A stretch of DNA of 64,000 nt, from the NCBI GenBank assembly GCA_964521025.1, contig CAZFPK010000003.1, positions 1-64,000 on the forward strand, in the 5' to 3' direction. Of the stretch, positions 33,985-43,381 are shown piece by piece. The translations under genes and the position numbers were made by a program. The notes beneath the pieces were generated by a model. The model was not told the origin of the DNA. It made no database searches and was given only the letters and a program-made list of their open reading frames with translations. Within the stretch, counting starts at the first letter, position 1. Every line of letters begins with the position of its first letter. Source of the stretch: DRTC01 sp964521025 (lineage in GTDB: Bacteria > Cloacimonadota > Cloacimonadia > Cloacimonadales > TCS61).

Positions 33985-35853
33985 CTATTTCCATATTTCT
34001 TCAGGATAAGCATCTAATGCTTTCATCCATTTTTTGAGAAGTGGAACTCTTTCAGATGCATCGACCGGGAGCACGAATGGTTGCCTGCCGCGGGTATCGA
34101 GAACCAGTCCGACAACTCCACCGTGTAATTCGGTTTCTATCTCCTGGTTTTTTCCATTTCCAATATCGAGTCCTTTTCCCGGTTTGAGATACGCTTTTGC
34201 CTTTTCTCCGACTCCGAGAGGAATCAACCTGATCTCACCGAATTTGATTTCTTCCTCGAATTTTTCTCCGTTAGGAAGATCGATTTTTGCAGTTAGAGCA
34301 ACTTTATCGGGTTTGATCTTACCGACCGGAGCAACGCATGTGCCGAGATAGATCATACAATCTTTCTCAAAAACTTCGGTAGCAGCCTGTTCGCTTATTT
34401 CCGCCAGCACACCGAGATGAGGCATCATAAAAATGCTATCGACTGCTAATCTCGTAATTCCTTCTGGAAGGAATCCGTTCAGCATCATCATTACCGACTG
34501 ATTCCTTCTGGGAGCATGAGAAACTACACCTCCGCTTCCAACCAGCAGATCCAGGGACATCATATTAACGATGCTTTCACCGGATATGGATTGAGCAAAG
34601 GCATCCGCAATTTCCCGCTTTTTCTGTCCTCCCTTAAGACCGACGGCAAATTCTTTATGCTGCAGAAAAGCATATTTAAGAGCTTCATTCGCTATTGCCT
34701 GCTCCAGAACTAATTCTTCCAATTGCTGCGGAATCGTAGTTGGACGGATCATCTTGTTTTTGATCATATTCCGCAATTCGGATTCATCCATATCGAACGG
34801 AATCCAGCGTAAAATTTCCTTTATTCCCGCTGTTGCCAGCACATTGGAAATACTGTAACTCATTCCGAGATTAGCGCTCACGGTTCGATTGAAAACACGG
34901 TCTTTAGTAAAAACCGAGAAAATATCAGTTGTAGCGCCACCAATATCGACTCCCAGAACTTCGATGTTATGTCTTTTGGCAATGGTCTGCATGATGTTCC
35001 CAACCGCAGCCGGAGTCGGCATGATCGGGATATTTTCCAGTTTGCCGTTTTTAGGACCGACCGTCCAGCTCATTAGTTTGTTGTATCCCGGAGCTTGAGC
35101 CATCACATGTTCCATAAAAAGATCATGAATTTTATCACGAGCAGGACCGAGATTTTCAACTTCCAAAGTTGGACGAATATTGTCGGTAACTATCAAATCA
35201 GTCTTTTCGGCGAGTGTATCATTGATAATGTCGCGTGCTTTGGTATTTCCGGCATAAATGATCGGCAGTTTATAACTCGATCCGAGACGCGGTTTCGGAT
35301 CGGCTGCTCCAACCAGTTCTCCCATTTCCGCTACATGTTTGGTTGTTCCGCCATCGACGCCGCCAGCCATCAGGATCATATCCGGACGCAACTGTCGAAT
35401 TCTTTCGATCTTTTCATAATTCGGGCGCTGGTCATTGCTGGCGATCAAGTCCATCACGATCGCACCTGCTCCAAGAGCAGCTCTTTCAGCACTTTCTCCG
35501 GTCATTTTAGCCACAACTCCGGTTACCATCATCTGCAATCCGCCGCCGGCACTACTGGTTGAAACATAAGCATCGACACCTTCACCTTCTTTTTCCGAAA
35601 TCCAAATGGTTTCATCTTTGGTGAATTTTATGTTCGGATCATTATATTTTAAACGAGCCAGTTCTTCCAATTCCGTAACCGCGTTGATCACTCCTTTGGT
35701 AACATCGTTGAGAGGTTTTTCAACGGTTGTCGGAGCTTCTCCGCGCACGGTCTGACGGTATTCACCGTCGATATATTCGATGAGAATCGATTTGGTGGTC
35801 GTACTGCCGCAATCCGTGGCTACGATTCTCTTTAAATGTCGAGCATTGCTCAT
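33985..35853 (-). CDS. GlmL/MutL-family ASKHA ATPase
   Basis: 622-residue member of the MutL/GlmL family, related to the accessory protein of methylaspartate mutase and to chaperones of B12-dependent aminomutases. It belongs to the actin/hsp70-like ATPase fold: phosphate-binding loop ATDCGSTTTKSILIEY at the N-terminus, and the second phosphate motif VLGVDIGGATTDIFSVF in the middle. I start at 35853, where GGAGG is 7 bases upstream; the longer reading adds ten codons. No mutase subunit gene is in this window, so its partner is elsewhere. It is followed by the GxxExxY gene and the lipoyl/KOW-like gene. Confidence 0.9.
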   Translation of the reverse strand: MSNARHLKRIVATDCGSTTTKSILIEYIDGEYRQTVRGEAPTTVEKPLNDVTKGVINAVTELEELARLKYNDPNIKFTKDETIWISEKEGEGVDAYVSTSSAGGGLQMMVTGVVAKMTGESAERAALGAGAIVMDLIASNDQRPNYEKIERIRQLRPDMILMAGGVDGGTTKHVAEMGELVGAADPKPRLGSSYKLPIIYAGNTKARDIINDTLAEKTDLIVTDNIRPTLEVENLGPARDKIHDLFMEHVMAQAPGYNKLMSWTVGPKNGKLENIPIMPTPAAVGNIMQTIAKRHNIEVLGVDIGGATTDIFSVFTKDRVFNRTVSANLGMSYSISNVLATAGIKEILRWIPFDMDESELRNMIKNKMIRPTTIPQQLEELVLEQAIANEALKYAFLQHKEFAVGLKGGQKKREIADAFAQSISGESIVNMMSLDLLVGSGGVVSHAPRRNQSVMMMLNGFLPEGITRLAVDSIFMMPHLGVLAEISEQAATEVFEKDCMIYLGTCVAPVGKIKPDKVALTAKIDLPNGEKFEEEIKFGEIRLIPLGVGEKAKAYLKPGKGLDIGNGKNQEIETELHGGVVGLVLDTRGRQPFVLPVDASERVPLLKKWMKALDAYPEEIWK

Positions 35854-35958
35854 ATTTATCCTCCGCAGGAATTTTTGATACAAATTTTTGGAAACGGTTT
35901 TTTTTGCAAGTTATTTCTATATAAAGGAAAAACCGCTTTCTATTATAAATATAGCTTG

Positions 35959-36321
35959 TTACATTTTCTTTTTTAGACCCAAAAAAACCTTGATCTTATT
36001 CATCCTTCTCATCCGCAAGATCTTCTTCTTTTCCCGTTCTTCTCTATACATTTTTTCATCCAACTCGTCGATTCTTTTAAGCAGCAGTTTGATGTATTCG
36101 TCTTTTTCCAAAAGAGCAGCAAATTCCTGGTATTCTTTAGCGTTAAAGATCACTTCGGCAAAAGGAGCGAGAAAATATAAGATCTGGCTGGCAATGAAAT
36201 TCAAAGGACGGAGCGATTCGATAGCCATCAAAGCCGGTGCAGCCATTCGTTTTTTGACGATATAACGAGAAATTTTCTCAACTATCTCGATTGCCCGTTC
36301 TTCGTTTATTTCTACGATCAT
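35959..36321 (-). CDS. Hypothetical small protein
   Basis: 120 residues, no recognised family. N-terminal helices (VEINEERAIEIVEKISRYIVKKR), a moderately hydrophobic central segment LNFIASQILYFLAPFAEVIF and a highly charged coiled-coil tail (LLEKDEYIKLLLKRIDELDEKMYREEREKKKI). It is complete and codes on the minus strand like its neighbours. It lies upstream of the GlmL-type ATPase gene with about 105 bases between and may belong to the same operon. Function unknown. Confidence 0.6.
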   Translation of the reverse strand: MIVEINEERAIEIVEKISRYIVKKRMAAPALMAIESLRPLNFIASQILYFLAPFAEVIFNAKEYQEFAALLEKDEYIKLLLKRIDELDEKMYREEREKKKILRMRRMNKIKVFLGLKKKM

Positions 36322-36483
36322 TTGTACCCTTTAATTTTAATTTTTTTCTCAGTTTGACAAGTTGAGTTACGATATGTAAAAAAATACGCTTGAATTGTGC
36401 CGTTTACTATCAAACATCTATCAAACTGAGTGAAGATTTTATTCAAATAGTATCAGAACAAGTTCTGAACTACATGATTTGAA

Positions 36484-37197
36484 TTACGCTCTGGCAATTG
36501 TTAGAACAAAAACTTTATTTGCTGCTCTTTCTTTGAGATGTTTACTGATGGAGTTCACGGTCGAGCCGGTTGTAAAAACATCGTCGATGAGCAAAATATT
36601 TTTAGCCTTCACTTCGTATTTTTTATTTAAGAGGAAAGCATTGGAAACATTTTTCTGCCTGCCTGCTGCGGAAAGCCTGGTTTGAGAATCGGTGAATTTC
36701 TTTCTCAAAACCAGTTTCGGGATATGATCCCAATTCATTTCTTCCGCAATTTTTCGCGAAAGATATGCTGATTGATTAAAACCGCGGATACTTTTCTTTA
36801 CTTTGTGAAGCGGCACCGGAGCAATGATATCGACTCTTTCAAAAGGAGTGAATTTCTTTAAATAAACAGCAGCAAATTTTCCGAGAAAAGTTCCGATCGA
36901 AGTCATTTCTTCGTATTTCAAACTATGGATAATATTCCGCAAAATATCGTTAAAAGGAAAGACAGAGCGGACTTTATCAAATTTGAAATCCTCGTTATTA
37001 CATGCTTTGCATTTTTCATTTTCCAATGGTTTCCCGCAGAATTCACAAATATTTTCAACCAGGAATTCAAGAGAATTCTCGCATTTTTTACAGATAAAAT
37101 TTTCATCCTTCCCGATGCGAATTTGACAATGCAAACAAGTTTTCGGTAAGATCAAATCGATCACATAATTCAGGTAGGTTTTAATTAGACGAAACAT
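36484..37197 (-). CDS. ComF family phosphoribosyltransferase-like protein
   Basis: 237-residue ComF-type protein. N-terminal double zinc ribbon: CLHCQIRIGKDENFICKKC and CEFCGKPLENEKCKAC. The C-terminal phosphoribosyltransferase fold has VRSVFPFNDILRNIIHSLKYE, APVPLHKVKKSIRGFNQSAYL and the PRPP loop ILLIDDVFTTGST. ComF proteins help DNA uptake in competent bacteria, but a general metabolic role is also suspected. No other competence genes are nearby. Complete with all key residues; it follows pssA by 14 bases and is probably co-transcribed. Confidence 0.93.
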   Translation of the reverse strand: MFRLIKTYLNYVIDLILPKTCLHCQIRIGKDENFICKKCENSLEFLVENICEFCGKPLENEKCKACNNEDFKFDKVRSVFPFNDILRNIIHSLKYEEMTSIGTFLGKFAAVYLKKFTPFERVDIIAPVPLHKVKKSIRGFNQSAYLSRKIAEEMNWDHIPKLVLRKKFTDSQTRLSAAGRQKNVSNAFLLNKKYEVKAKNILLIDDVFTTGSTVNSISKHLKERAANKVFVLTIARA

Positions 37198-37211
37198 TAT
37201 TTTGCTTAGAA

Positions 37212-37937
37212 TTAGCGTTTATTCCTTTCATTAGCGGTTCTGATTTTGATAATGATCTGCCGGACGATTCCATACAAAATGTAAATCAAAACCCAGATCC
37301 CGAAAATAAGATAGGAAAACTTGATTGCCAGAAACACACTGATCAATGCCAGTAAAATGAAGAATTTCGCTTCTTTGGTCAATTTCTTCCGTTTTTCGAT
37401 CGGCAGGTATTCGATCGTACTGATCATCAATGCAGAAGTGATCAAGATCAAAACAGCAAAAAGTTCATTCAAATAGATATTCTCATAAAAATAAAAATTG
37501 ATGATTATGAACGAAGATATAATTCCGGCACCGGCTGGAATCGGTAATCCGGTAAAAGCGTGTTTCCCGAAAGTTTCCGAACTTTTTAGAGTGAAACGGA
37601 CTAAACGGTAACCACCGCAGAAAACATAAAATATGGAGATTATCGCACCAAAAAGATGGAAATTAAATAATGAAACTTTGTAGGCTAAAAATCCCGGAAC
37701 AACTCCAAAGACAACGAAGTCGGAAAGTGTGTCGAACAGGAATCCGAATTTTGAACTGGCATGCAAGAGTCTGGCGAGTTTTCCATCCAGACCATCGCAG
37801 AGCATGGAAAATGGGATCAACCAGGAAGCGGTGACGAAATCTCCTTCATTCGTGAAATAAAGAGAGACCAGACCGGAGGTCAGACTTAACGCAGTAAAAA
37901 AGTTCGGGATGAGGATTTTCAGGTTAATGGTTTTCAT
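37212..37937 (-). CDS. pssA: CDP-diacylglycerol-serine O-phosphatidyltransferase
   Basis: Inner-membrane enzyme that joins CDP-diacylglycerol and serine to make phosphatidylserine, precursor of phosphatidylethanolamine. About 241 residues. The CDP-alcohol motif is intact, DGLDGKLARLLHASSKFG followed by FDTLSDFVVFG (D-G-x2-A-R-x8-G-x3-D-x3-D form). Several hydrophobic helices follow. I prefer the ATG at 37937 (KTINLKILIPN); a GTG three codons upstream also fits. Its start overlaps the end of the AbiEii-like gene, so it is read on the same transcript. No psd gene is beside it. Confidence 0.93.
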   Translation of the reverse strand: MKTINLKILIPNFFTALSLTSGLVSLYFTNEGDFVTASWLIPFSMLCDGLDGKLARLLHASSKFGFLFDTLSDFVVFGVVPGFLAYKVSLFNFHLFGAIISIFYVFCGGYRLVRFTLKSSETFGKHAFTGLPIPAGAGIISSFIIINFYFYENIYLNELFAVLILITSALMISTIEYLPIEKRKKLTKEAKFFILLALISVFLAIKFSYLIFGIWVLIYILYGIVRQIIIKIRTANERNKR

Positions 37938-38796
37938 GATTATCACATTTAAACAGAGGTTCTATGAAATTCTCTATATATTTTATACATTCCGGAAAAG
38001 ATATTTTAGTTTCGACATTTATCCTTTCCAGAAAAGCAATCCATTGTCGTTGCTTTGATACATCATTCTTATAATCAATAGAGAAGATATGATCTCGATT
38101 ATTTATATCTGTTTTTCTTTTTTTGAAAGTTGCTGATATTGCATCTTTAAGAATGTTCGCATTAAAATGATAATGGTTTACTAAAGAGTAAATATCATAA
38201 AAATCCTTCATTCTGCTGGTGGCAAAACCCAACGATACGATTGCTTCAAATTTTTCTGCGACAGCAGATTCGGGAGTATAAGCAAATAGTTCAGGACTCG
38301 GCATCTCGGGCAATAAAACAGGAAAATTCATAGAAACGGGTACAGGTACAACTTCATCACCTAATCCGACGTCAAAATGAATTCTTATCTTTGCTCGATC
38401 TAGATTATCTTGGCAATAAATCCTAACACCTTGATAATTAGTTCCTTCTTTTATGATTTCCGATTTATGGCTATAGGGATCAAATTTTACTCCATCATCG
38501 GCTTTGATGGAAATCACTTCGTTCACTTTTTTTATGATGTTCTTTTCTGTATTAGATATTCCAATTCCCAAAAAAACAATATCTTTAGTAGGTCTGGAAT
38601 CTGGCATTTCATAAACCAGGAAAAGAAGAGCCTCTTTTAAAATAAAGTTTTGCCGATATAATGAAATCGATAGCCGATAGAGGAATCTTTCCTGGAAATA
38701 TTGAAGCAAAATAGCAGTAAAATCACGATCCGTTCCTTTTGCTATTCTTAAAAGTCTGCTTTTTACAGAAGCTGCAATATTTTTCTTGTTTTTCAA
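37924..38796 (-). CDS. AbiEii/AbiGii-like nucleotidyltransferase, altered active site
   Basis: 290-residue protein of the AbiEii/AbiGii nucleotidyltransferase family (type IV toxin-antitoxin toxins, abortive infection). The active-site segment reads FILKEALLFLVYEMPDSRPTKDIVFLG. Family members have a GG or GS where this has EA, and Asp-x-Asp where this has Asp-Ile-Val, so the second catalytic Asp is lost and the toxin is probably inactive or uses a different chemistry (inference). The C-terminal helical part (YTPESAVAEKFEAIVSLGFATSRMKDFYDIYSL) is typical. It overlaps the AbiEi-like gene by 4 bases. Confidence 0.88.
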   Translation of the reverse strand: MKNKKNIAASVKSRLLRIAKGTDRDFTAILLQYFQERFLYRLSISLYRQNFILKEALLFLVYEMPDSRPTKDIVFLGIGISNTEKNIIKKVNEVISIKADDGVKFDPYSHKSEIIKEGTNYQGVRIYCQDNLDRAKIRIHFDVGLGDEVVPVPVSMNFPVLLPEMPSPELFAYTPESAVAEKFEAIVSLGFATSRMKDFYDIYSLVNHYHFNANILKDAISATFKKRKTDINNRDHIFSIDYKNDVSKQRQWIAFLERINVETKISFPECIKYIENFIEPLFKCDNHENH

Positions 38797-39410
38797 TCGA
38801 CCACCATCGCTTTCAGGTAGGGAAGCAGAACTGTTTTAACACAGCATTTAATAGCATAATCTTGCAGTTTTACGAGATCAGCATCTTTGCGCTTCAGGTA
38901 ATTTTTCAGACCTTCCAGAGCCAGGTCTTCTCCCAGTTTTTTGCGGTAACGAAACATATCGCAAATCGTCTTTTCTATATTGTAGATCTTAAACTTACCT
39001 GAAATCGTGTTCTTTTCTATTATACCAGAAGAATAGAGATTGTTTCGGAAATAAAAAACTCTTATCGGTGGAAAATTGAGATGGAATTTATCTGTGTTCT
39101 TTGGAACGGCAACTGTTATAGTTCCTGGATTTATCGATGATAGTTCATAATAAGATAAAGCGGATGTGAGACAAATAACAGCACTATTCTTTGCTTTGGA
39201 GATATCAACAAAACCAGAGTGTTCATCCCAGGCGTAATCAGTAAGTTTATAAAGACCGGGCTTAATTTTTTCGATAATACCTTTTTCAACTGCTTTTGCG
39301 ATAATACGGGTATGAAATCCCCGATCTTTAAGGTCTTTCATCCGCGCATAACCTCGATGATCTGTGAAATATGTTTCGATGTTTATCATAACTATTTCCG
39401 GTTCGATCAC
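38793..39410 (-). CDS. AbiEi-type antitoxin/transcriptional regulator
   Basis: 205-residue protein of the AbiEi family, with an N-terminal winged helix-turn-helix (YFTDHRGYARMKDLKDRGFHTRIIAKAVEKGIIEKIKPGLYKLT) and a C-terminal domain with AVICLTSALSYYELSSINPGTITVAVP. These regulate and neutralise AbiEii toxins and repress their own promoter. The gene overlaps its partner by 4 bases. The start may be the second Met, seven codons further in. Because the partner's active site is altered, this module may have been repurposed. Confidence 0.87.
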   Translation of the reverse strand: MIEPEIVMINIETYFTDHRGYARMKDLKDRGFHTRIIAKAVEKGIIEKIKPGLYKLTDYAWDEHSGFVDISKAKNSAVICLTSALSYYELSSINPGTITVAVPKNTDKFHLNFPPIRVFYFRNNLYSSGIIEKNTISGKFKIYNIEKTICDMFRYRKKLGEDLALEGLKNYLKRKDADLVKLQDYAIKCCVKTVLLPYLKAMVVD

Positions 39411-39487
39411 AAGGCAAATACAACGAATAAGCCTTGCTAACGAACCAATCTCAAATTAACCTTCTGTCTGTAAAGATTTTTATGTGA

Positions 39488-40780
39488 TTAAATCCCAACT
39501 CGCTGAAATATATAATTAACATTTTTAACATATCTTTTATAAGAAAATACTTCTTCGATTTCTTCCGTTGATATTATTTCGAGAATATCTTCATCCAGCA
39601 AAACCAGTTCCTTAAATGGTCTTTTCGTTTTCCAGCATTCCATTGCATTTCGTTGAACCAACTCGTAAGATCGCTCCCTGGAAATTCCTTTTTTGGAAAG
39701 TTCGAGAAGCAAGACTTGTGAGAAAACCAACCCATTGGTCATTTCCAGATTTTTCTTCATATTTTCCGGATAAACAAGCAGGTCCTCGATCAGGGTTATC
39801 ATTTTATTCAGCATGTAATTGATAAGAATGGTCGAGTCCGGCAGAATTATTCTCTCAACTGAAGAATGACTGATATCCCGCTCGTGCCATAAAGCGTTAT
39901 TTTCTACAGATGCAGCAGCATTTGTGCGCAGCAAGCGAGCCAATCCGCACATCTGCTCGGACACAACGGGATTTCGTTTGTGCGGCATCGCGGACGAACC
40001 TTTCTGTCCTTTGGAAAAATTTTCTTCAGCTTCCAGAACTTCCGTTCGCTGCAAATGCCTGATCTCGAGAGCGATTTTCTCAAGTGTCGAACCGGTGATG
40101 GCAACCGTGTTTAAAAATTCGGAAATTCGATCTCTTTGAATTACCTGCGTGGAAATATTTACCGGTTTCAGATCGAGCAGTTCACAGGCGATTTCTTCGA
40201 TTTGAGGAGAGAGATGTGCATAATTTCCGACAGCTCCGGAGATTTGTCCGACAGAAACAGTTTTAATAGATGTTTTCATCCGCAGGATATTTCTCTGCAT
40301 TTCATCGAACCAGAGTACGAATTTCAGCCCGAAGGTTGTCGGTTCCGCATGAATGCCGTGTGATCTGCCGATGCAGAGAGTGTGTTTATATTCACGAGCT
40401 TTGATTTTGAGCACTTCAGATAAAGTTTCCAGATCTCGCAGGATAAGTTCACCGGCTTGTTTTAGTTGGATCGAAGTAGCGGTATCGAGTACATCGGAAG
40501 AAGTCATACCAAAGTGGATCCAGCGGGAAGATGCTCCGACATATTCGGCGATATTCGACAGGAAAGCGACCACATCGTGCTTGGTTGTCTGCTCGATCTC
40601 TTCGATCCGATCAACATCGAAATCTGCCTTTTCAATTATGTTTTTCAAATCTTCAGCAGGTATGATCCCGGTTTCATGCATAGCTTTACAGGCTGCGATC
40701 TCGACATCGAGCATACATTGAAAGCGGTTCTGCAATTCCCAGATCTTTGTCATTTCCGGTCTGGAGTATCTTGCTATCAT
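39488..40780 (-). CDS. purB: Adenylosuccinate lyase
   Basis: Acts twice in purine synthesis, cleaving SAICAR and adenylosuccinate to release fumarate. 430 residues, of normal length for the short bacterial type. Signature of the fumarase/aspartase superfamily is intact: KGSSAMPHKRNPVVSEQM; other catalytic segments are GMTSSDVLDTA and GRSHGIHAEPTTFG. Stand-alone gene, about 210 bases before the lipoprotein gene and about 78 bases after the AbiE pair. No purine genes adjoin. Confidence 0.97.
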   Translation of the reverse strand: MIARYSRPEMTKIWELQNRFQCMLDVEIAACKAMHETGIIPAEDLKNIIEKADFDVDRIEEIEQTTKHDVVAFLSNIAEYVGASSRWIHFGMTSSDVLDTATSIQLKQAGELILRDLETLSEVLKIKAREYKHTLCIGRSHGIHAEPTTFGLKFVLWFDEMQRNILRMKTSIKTVSVGQISGAVGNYAHLSPQIEEIACELLDLKPVNISTQVIQRDRISEFLNTVAITGSTLEKIALEIRHLQRTEVLEAEENFSKGQKGSSAMPHKRNPVVSEQMCGLARLLRTNAAASVENNALWHERDISHSSVERIILPDSTILINYMLNKMITLIEDLLVYPENMKKNLEMTNGLVFSQVLLLELSKKGISRERSYELVQRNAMECWKTKRPFKELVLLDEDILEIISTEEIEEVFSYKRYVKNVNYIFQRVGI

Positions 40781-40992
40781 TTTTTCCTCTTTTTAGCTGC
40801 GGATTTTCGCGGATGAATCTTGTTAGTCAGTCGATTAACAAGGCAGTTTTCACTCCTAAAACATCCGTTAGGTTCTTTTTTCACTGATTTTACCGATTCG
40901 ACCAGTTCAACTAATCAACGAAAACTTTCCGAATCTTATTTTTGAGAATTCCTTCAGGAGAAGCTTCGGAAAGTATATTTTTCCTAAGTTAA

Positions 40993-41634
40993 TTACTCGA
41001 TCCTTTTTATCTCGATTTTCTCGTGAATCACTTCATCAACCAGTATGTTCGCGATATCCTTCCCATCTAAATAAATCGAAAGATCAGTAACTTCATTATT
41101 TCTATCATATTTCAGGTTTATATGAGAATCGTGCGCATTAAAAAGGATTTTTTCGATCAACATTTTATCGGAAAATAACAGTGTATAATTTTCTTTTTGA
41201 TGCTTTTGAGATTTAATTAGCTTTTCTTTATTATCGTCTAATTCCTGAACATCAAGTATTTCGGAAAAATCCGGAATTTTTTCCATGTCGAGAAGAGAGT
41301 CAAGTTTGCTATTTTCAGTTTGGAAAGGCAGTCTGATAACGAGAATTGTATCAATATAAACAGTAATAAAAGGAGTCGGATGCATGCCCATAATTCCGGC
41401 ATCGAAAATATCCAGCCTAAATGCCTGCTCATTTTTCCTGAGCGAGATATTTTTTCTAAATGAGAAACTTTTATAGTTCAGTTCGATTATTCCGTCGATA
41501 CGAAAATTTTTCCAGTTTTCGAGATGTTTTAATAAAAGTTTTTCTTTTTTGGAATAGTCTCCGGTCGATACGGAAGCACAACTCCATAAAAAAATGATTA
41601 AAATAAAAAAGGAAATTTTAAGAAGGATTTTCAT
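40993..41634 (-). CDS. LolB-like/DUF4292-type lipoprotein
   Basis: Outer-envelope lipoprotein of 213 residues. The lipobox LWSCA puts the lipid-bearing Cys at 19. The body has the LolB-like half-barrel pattern, with FRIDGIIELNYKSFSFRKNISLRKNEQAFRLDIFDAGIMGMHPTPFITVYID. LolB/LolA-type proteins bind lipoproteins for outer-membrane delivery; this one lies right by lgt, the enzyme that starts lipoprotein maturation, and overlaps it by 17 bases. Family assignment is by pattern, so moderate; it could also be DUF4292. Confidence 0.75.
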   Translation of the reverse strand: MKILLKISFFILIIFLWSCASVSTGDYSKKEKLLLKHLENWKNFRIDGIIELNYKSFSFRKNISLRKNEQAFRLDIFDAGIMGMHPTPFITVYIDTILVIRLPFQTENSKLDSLLDMEKIPDFSEILDVQELDDNKEKLIKSQKHQKENYTLLFSDKMLIEKILFNAHDSHINLKYDRNNEVTDLSIYLDGKDIANILVDEVIHEKIEIKRIE

Positions 41635-42409
41635 CTTTCTTTGAAAATATGAGAAAAATCGCGATTACGCTGAAAATGAACATGATCGAGCTCAAAATTT
41701 GTCCCATGGTCATAAAACCGATAAGGAAACCGAGATGCTCATCGGGTTCGCGCACGAATTCCACCAAAAACCGGAAAAGTCCGTAAAGCCCGATAAACGA
41801 CCAGAAAACCAATCCCGGTTTATTTGTCTTTTTGAGGATGATAAAAGTTATCATAAATAAGAGAAAACCTTCGAGGAATGCTTCATAAATTTGAGAGGGA
41901 TGGCGCGGTTGTCCGTCCGAATTCGGGAAAACCATTCCCCAGGGTAGAGTAGTTACGCGCCCGTAAAGTTCTGCATTAATGAAATTTCCGATCCTTCCCA
42001 AACCTAAACCAACCGCAACTAACGGCATAGTAGGGTCTGCCAACCGGTAGAAATTGTAATTATGCTTTTTACTGAACAAAAGACCTGCAATAATTACTCC
42101 GACCGCTCCTCCGTGAAAAGACATTCCGCCTTCCCAAACTGCGAAAATATTAAGCGGATGATAAAGATAATAAGAAAGTTTGTAGAAAAGGACATAACCG
42201 AGTCGTCCCCCGATCACAACTCCCAGCATGATCTGGAAGAGCAGGTTTTCGTATTCATCTTTTTTCAGGAATACTTTTTTTTGAACGAAAAGTTTTTTCA
42301 AAAAGATATAGCCTACAACAAATCCAACGATATATAAAAGTCCATACCAGCGGATTTCAAGAAAACCGAGATTGACGATAGTTGGATTGATTTCGGGGAA
42401 TTTTAACAT
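41618..42409 (-). CDS. lgt: Prolipoprotein diacylglyceryl transferase
   Basis: Inner-membrane enzyme that attaches diacylglycerol to the lipobox Cys, the first step of lipoprotein maturation. 263 residues with about seven hydrophobic helices. Family hallmarks: WYGLLYIVGFVVGY near the N-terminus, WEGGMSFHGGAVGVI, and the signature GLGRIGNFINAELYGRVTTLPWG. The active-site Arg and His segments are intact. It overlaps the downstream LolB-like lipoprotein gene by 17 bases, linking processing and transport in one transcript. Confidence 0.96.
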   Translation of the reverse strand: MLKFPEINPTIVNLGFLEIRWYGLLYIVGFVVGYIFLKKLFVQKKVFLKKDEYENLLFQIMLGVVIGGRLGYVLFYKLSYYLYHPLNIFAVWEGGMSFHGGAVGVIIAGLLFSKKHNYNFYRLADPTMPLVAVGLGLGRIGNFINAELYGRVTTLPWGMVFPNSDGQPRHPSQIYEAFLEGFLLFMITFIILKKTNKPGLVFWSFIGLYGLFRFLVEFVREPDEHLGFLIGFMTMGQILSSIMFIFSVIAIFLIFSKKDENPS

Positions 42410-42508
42410 TCAATAATCCCATTGCATCTCTCGGCAGTTACCGGAGGGAATATAAAGGGTTTTAAGAATCTCAAATTATCAACAAGTTTAATTAAAACAA
42501 GAGCAAGA

Positions 42509-43291
42509 TCATCTGCCCAGTTCTTTTATTTTTTGATAAATGATATCGACCAATTCATCCGGGGGAAGTTCATATTTTTCTCCGTCTTTTTTCATTTCAG
42601 GAGAAAATATTTTCACGACTTGCGTTGGAGAACCGTTCAAGCCGATGTCATTTTCATTTAAACCAAGATCTTCGGCAGTCCATATTTTGAGTTCTGTTTT
42701 TTTTGCATTTCGTTTTCCCCTTAAAGACGGAAGCCGGGGAATATTGATTTCCTTGATCACGGTCAATGCTGCTGGAAGTGTCATCTCGATCCTGTCATAA
42801 CCGTCTTCCATCAATCTCTGCACAGTAATTTTGTTATTTTCGATCTTCTCGATTTTTTTCACGAAACAGGTTTGCGGGATTTGCAGGTGCGTTGCGACAC
42901 CGGGACCAACTTGAGCCGTATCACCATCGATTGCTTGCTGACCGAAAAAGAGAAGATCATACTCTTCGATTTTTTTGATCGCTGCTGCCAGGCTCAAACT
43001 GGTTGCCCAGGTATCTGCTCCGGCAAATTTTCGATCCGTCAGCAAAATGATTTCATCGACTCCGATAGAAACGGCTTCCCGCAGAGCTGCATCGACTTGC
43101 GGAGGTCCCATACTGAGCGCAGTTATATTCCCGCCGTATTTTTCTTTGATCCGGATCGCTTCCTCGATCGCATAAAGGTCGAAAGGATTGAGAATACTGT
43201 CAACTCCTTCCCTGATCAAAGTATTTGTAGTCGGATCGATCTTAATGTCGGCAGTATCCGGAACTTGTTTTATACAGACGATTATATTCAT
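42509..43291 (-). CDS. etfB: Electron transfer flavoprotein beta subunit
   Basis: Beta subunit of an electron transfer flavoprotein (EtfB/FixA), 260 residues, that normally pairs with EtfA to carry electrons from acyl-CoA or other dehydrogenases. Features: N-terminal IIVCIKQVPDTADIKIDPTTNTLIREG, SILNPFDLYAIEEAIRIKEKYGG, then GADTWATSLSLAAAIKKI, LLFFGQQAIDGDTAQVGPGVATHLQIP and LPAALTVIKEINIPRLPSLRGKRNAKK. All family segments are intact. The usual adjacent etfA is absent in this window. Confidence 0.94.
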   Translation of the reverse strand: MNIIVCIKQVPDTADIKIDPTTNTLIREGVDSILNPFDLYAIEEAIRIKEKYGGNITALSMGPPQVDAALREAVSIGVDEIILLTDRKFAGADTWATSLSLAAAIKKIEEYDLLFFGQQAIDGDTAQVGPGVATHLQIPQTCFVKKIEKIENNKITVQRLMEDGYDRIEMTLPAALTVIKEINIPRLPSLRGKRNAKKTELKIWTAEDLGLNENDIGLNGSPTQVVKIFSPEMKKDGEKYELPPDELVDIIYQKIKELGR

Positions 43292-43381
43292 ATTTCCTCA
43301 ATATAATAAATCTACATTGTCATTCTGAGGTTTCTTACAAAGGTTTTCTTCCGAAGAATCTGTTTATTTAATGAAAGTTCT

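Noticed and set aside
34034..35562. Plus-strand frames opposite the GlmL-type ATPase gene
   Set aside because: Antisense shadows of a conserved gene; no ribosome sites or recognisable protein.
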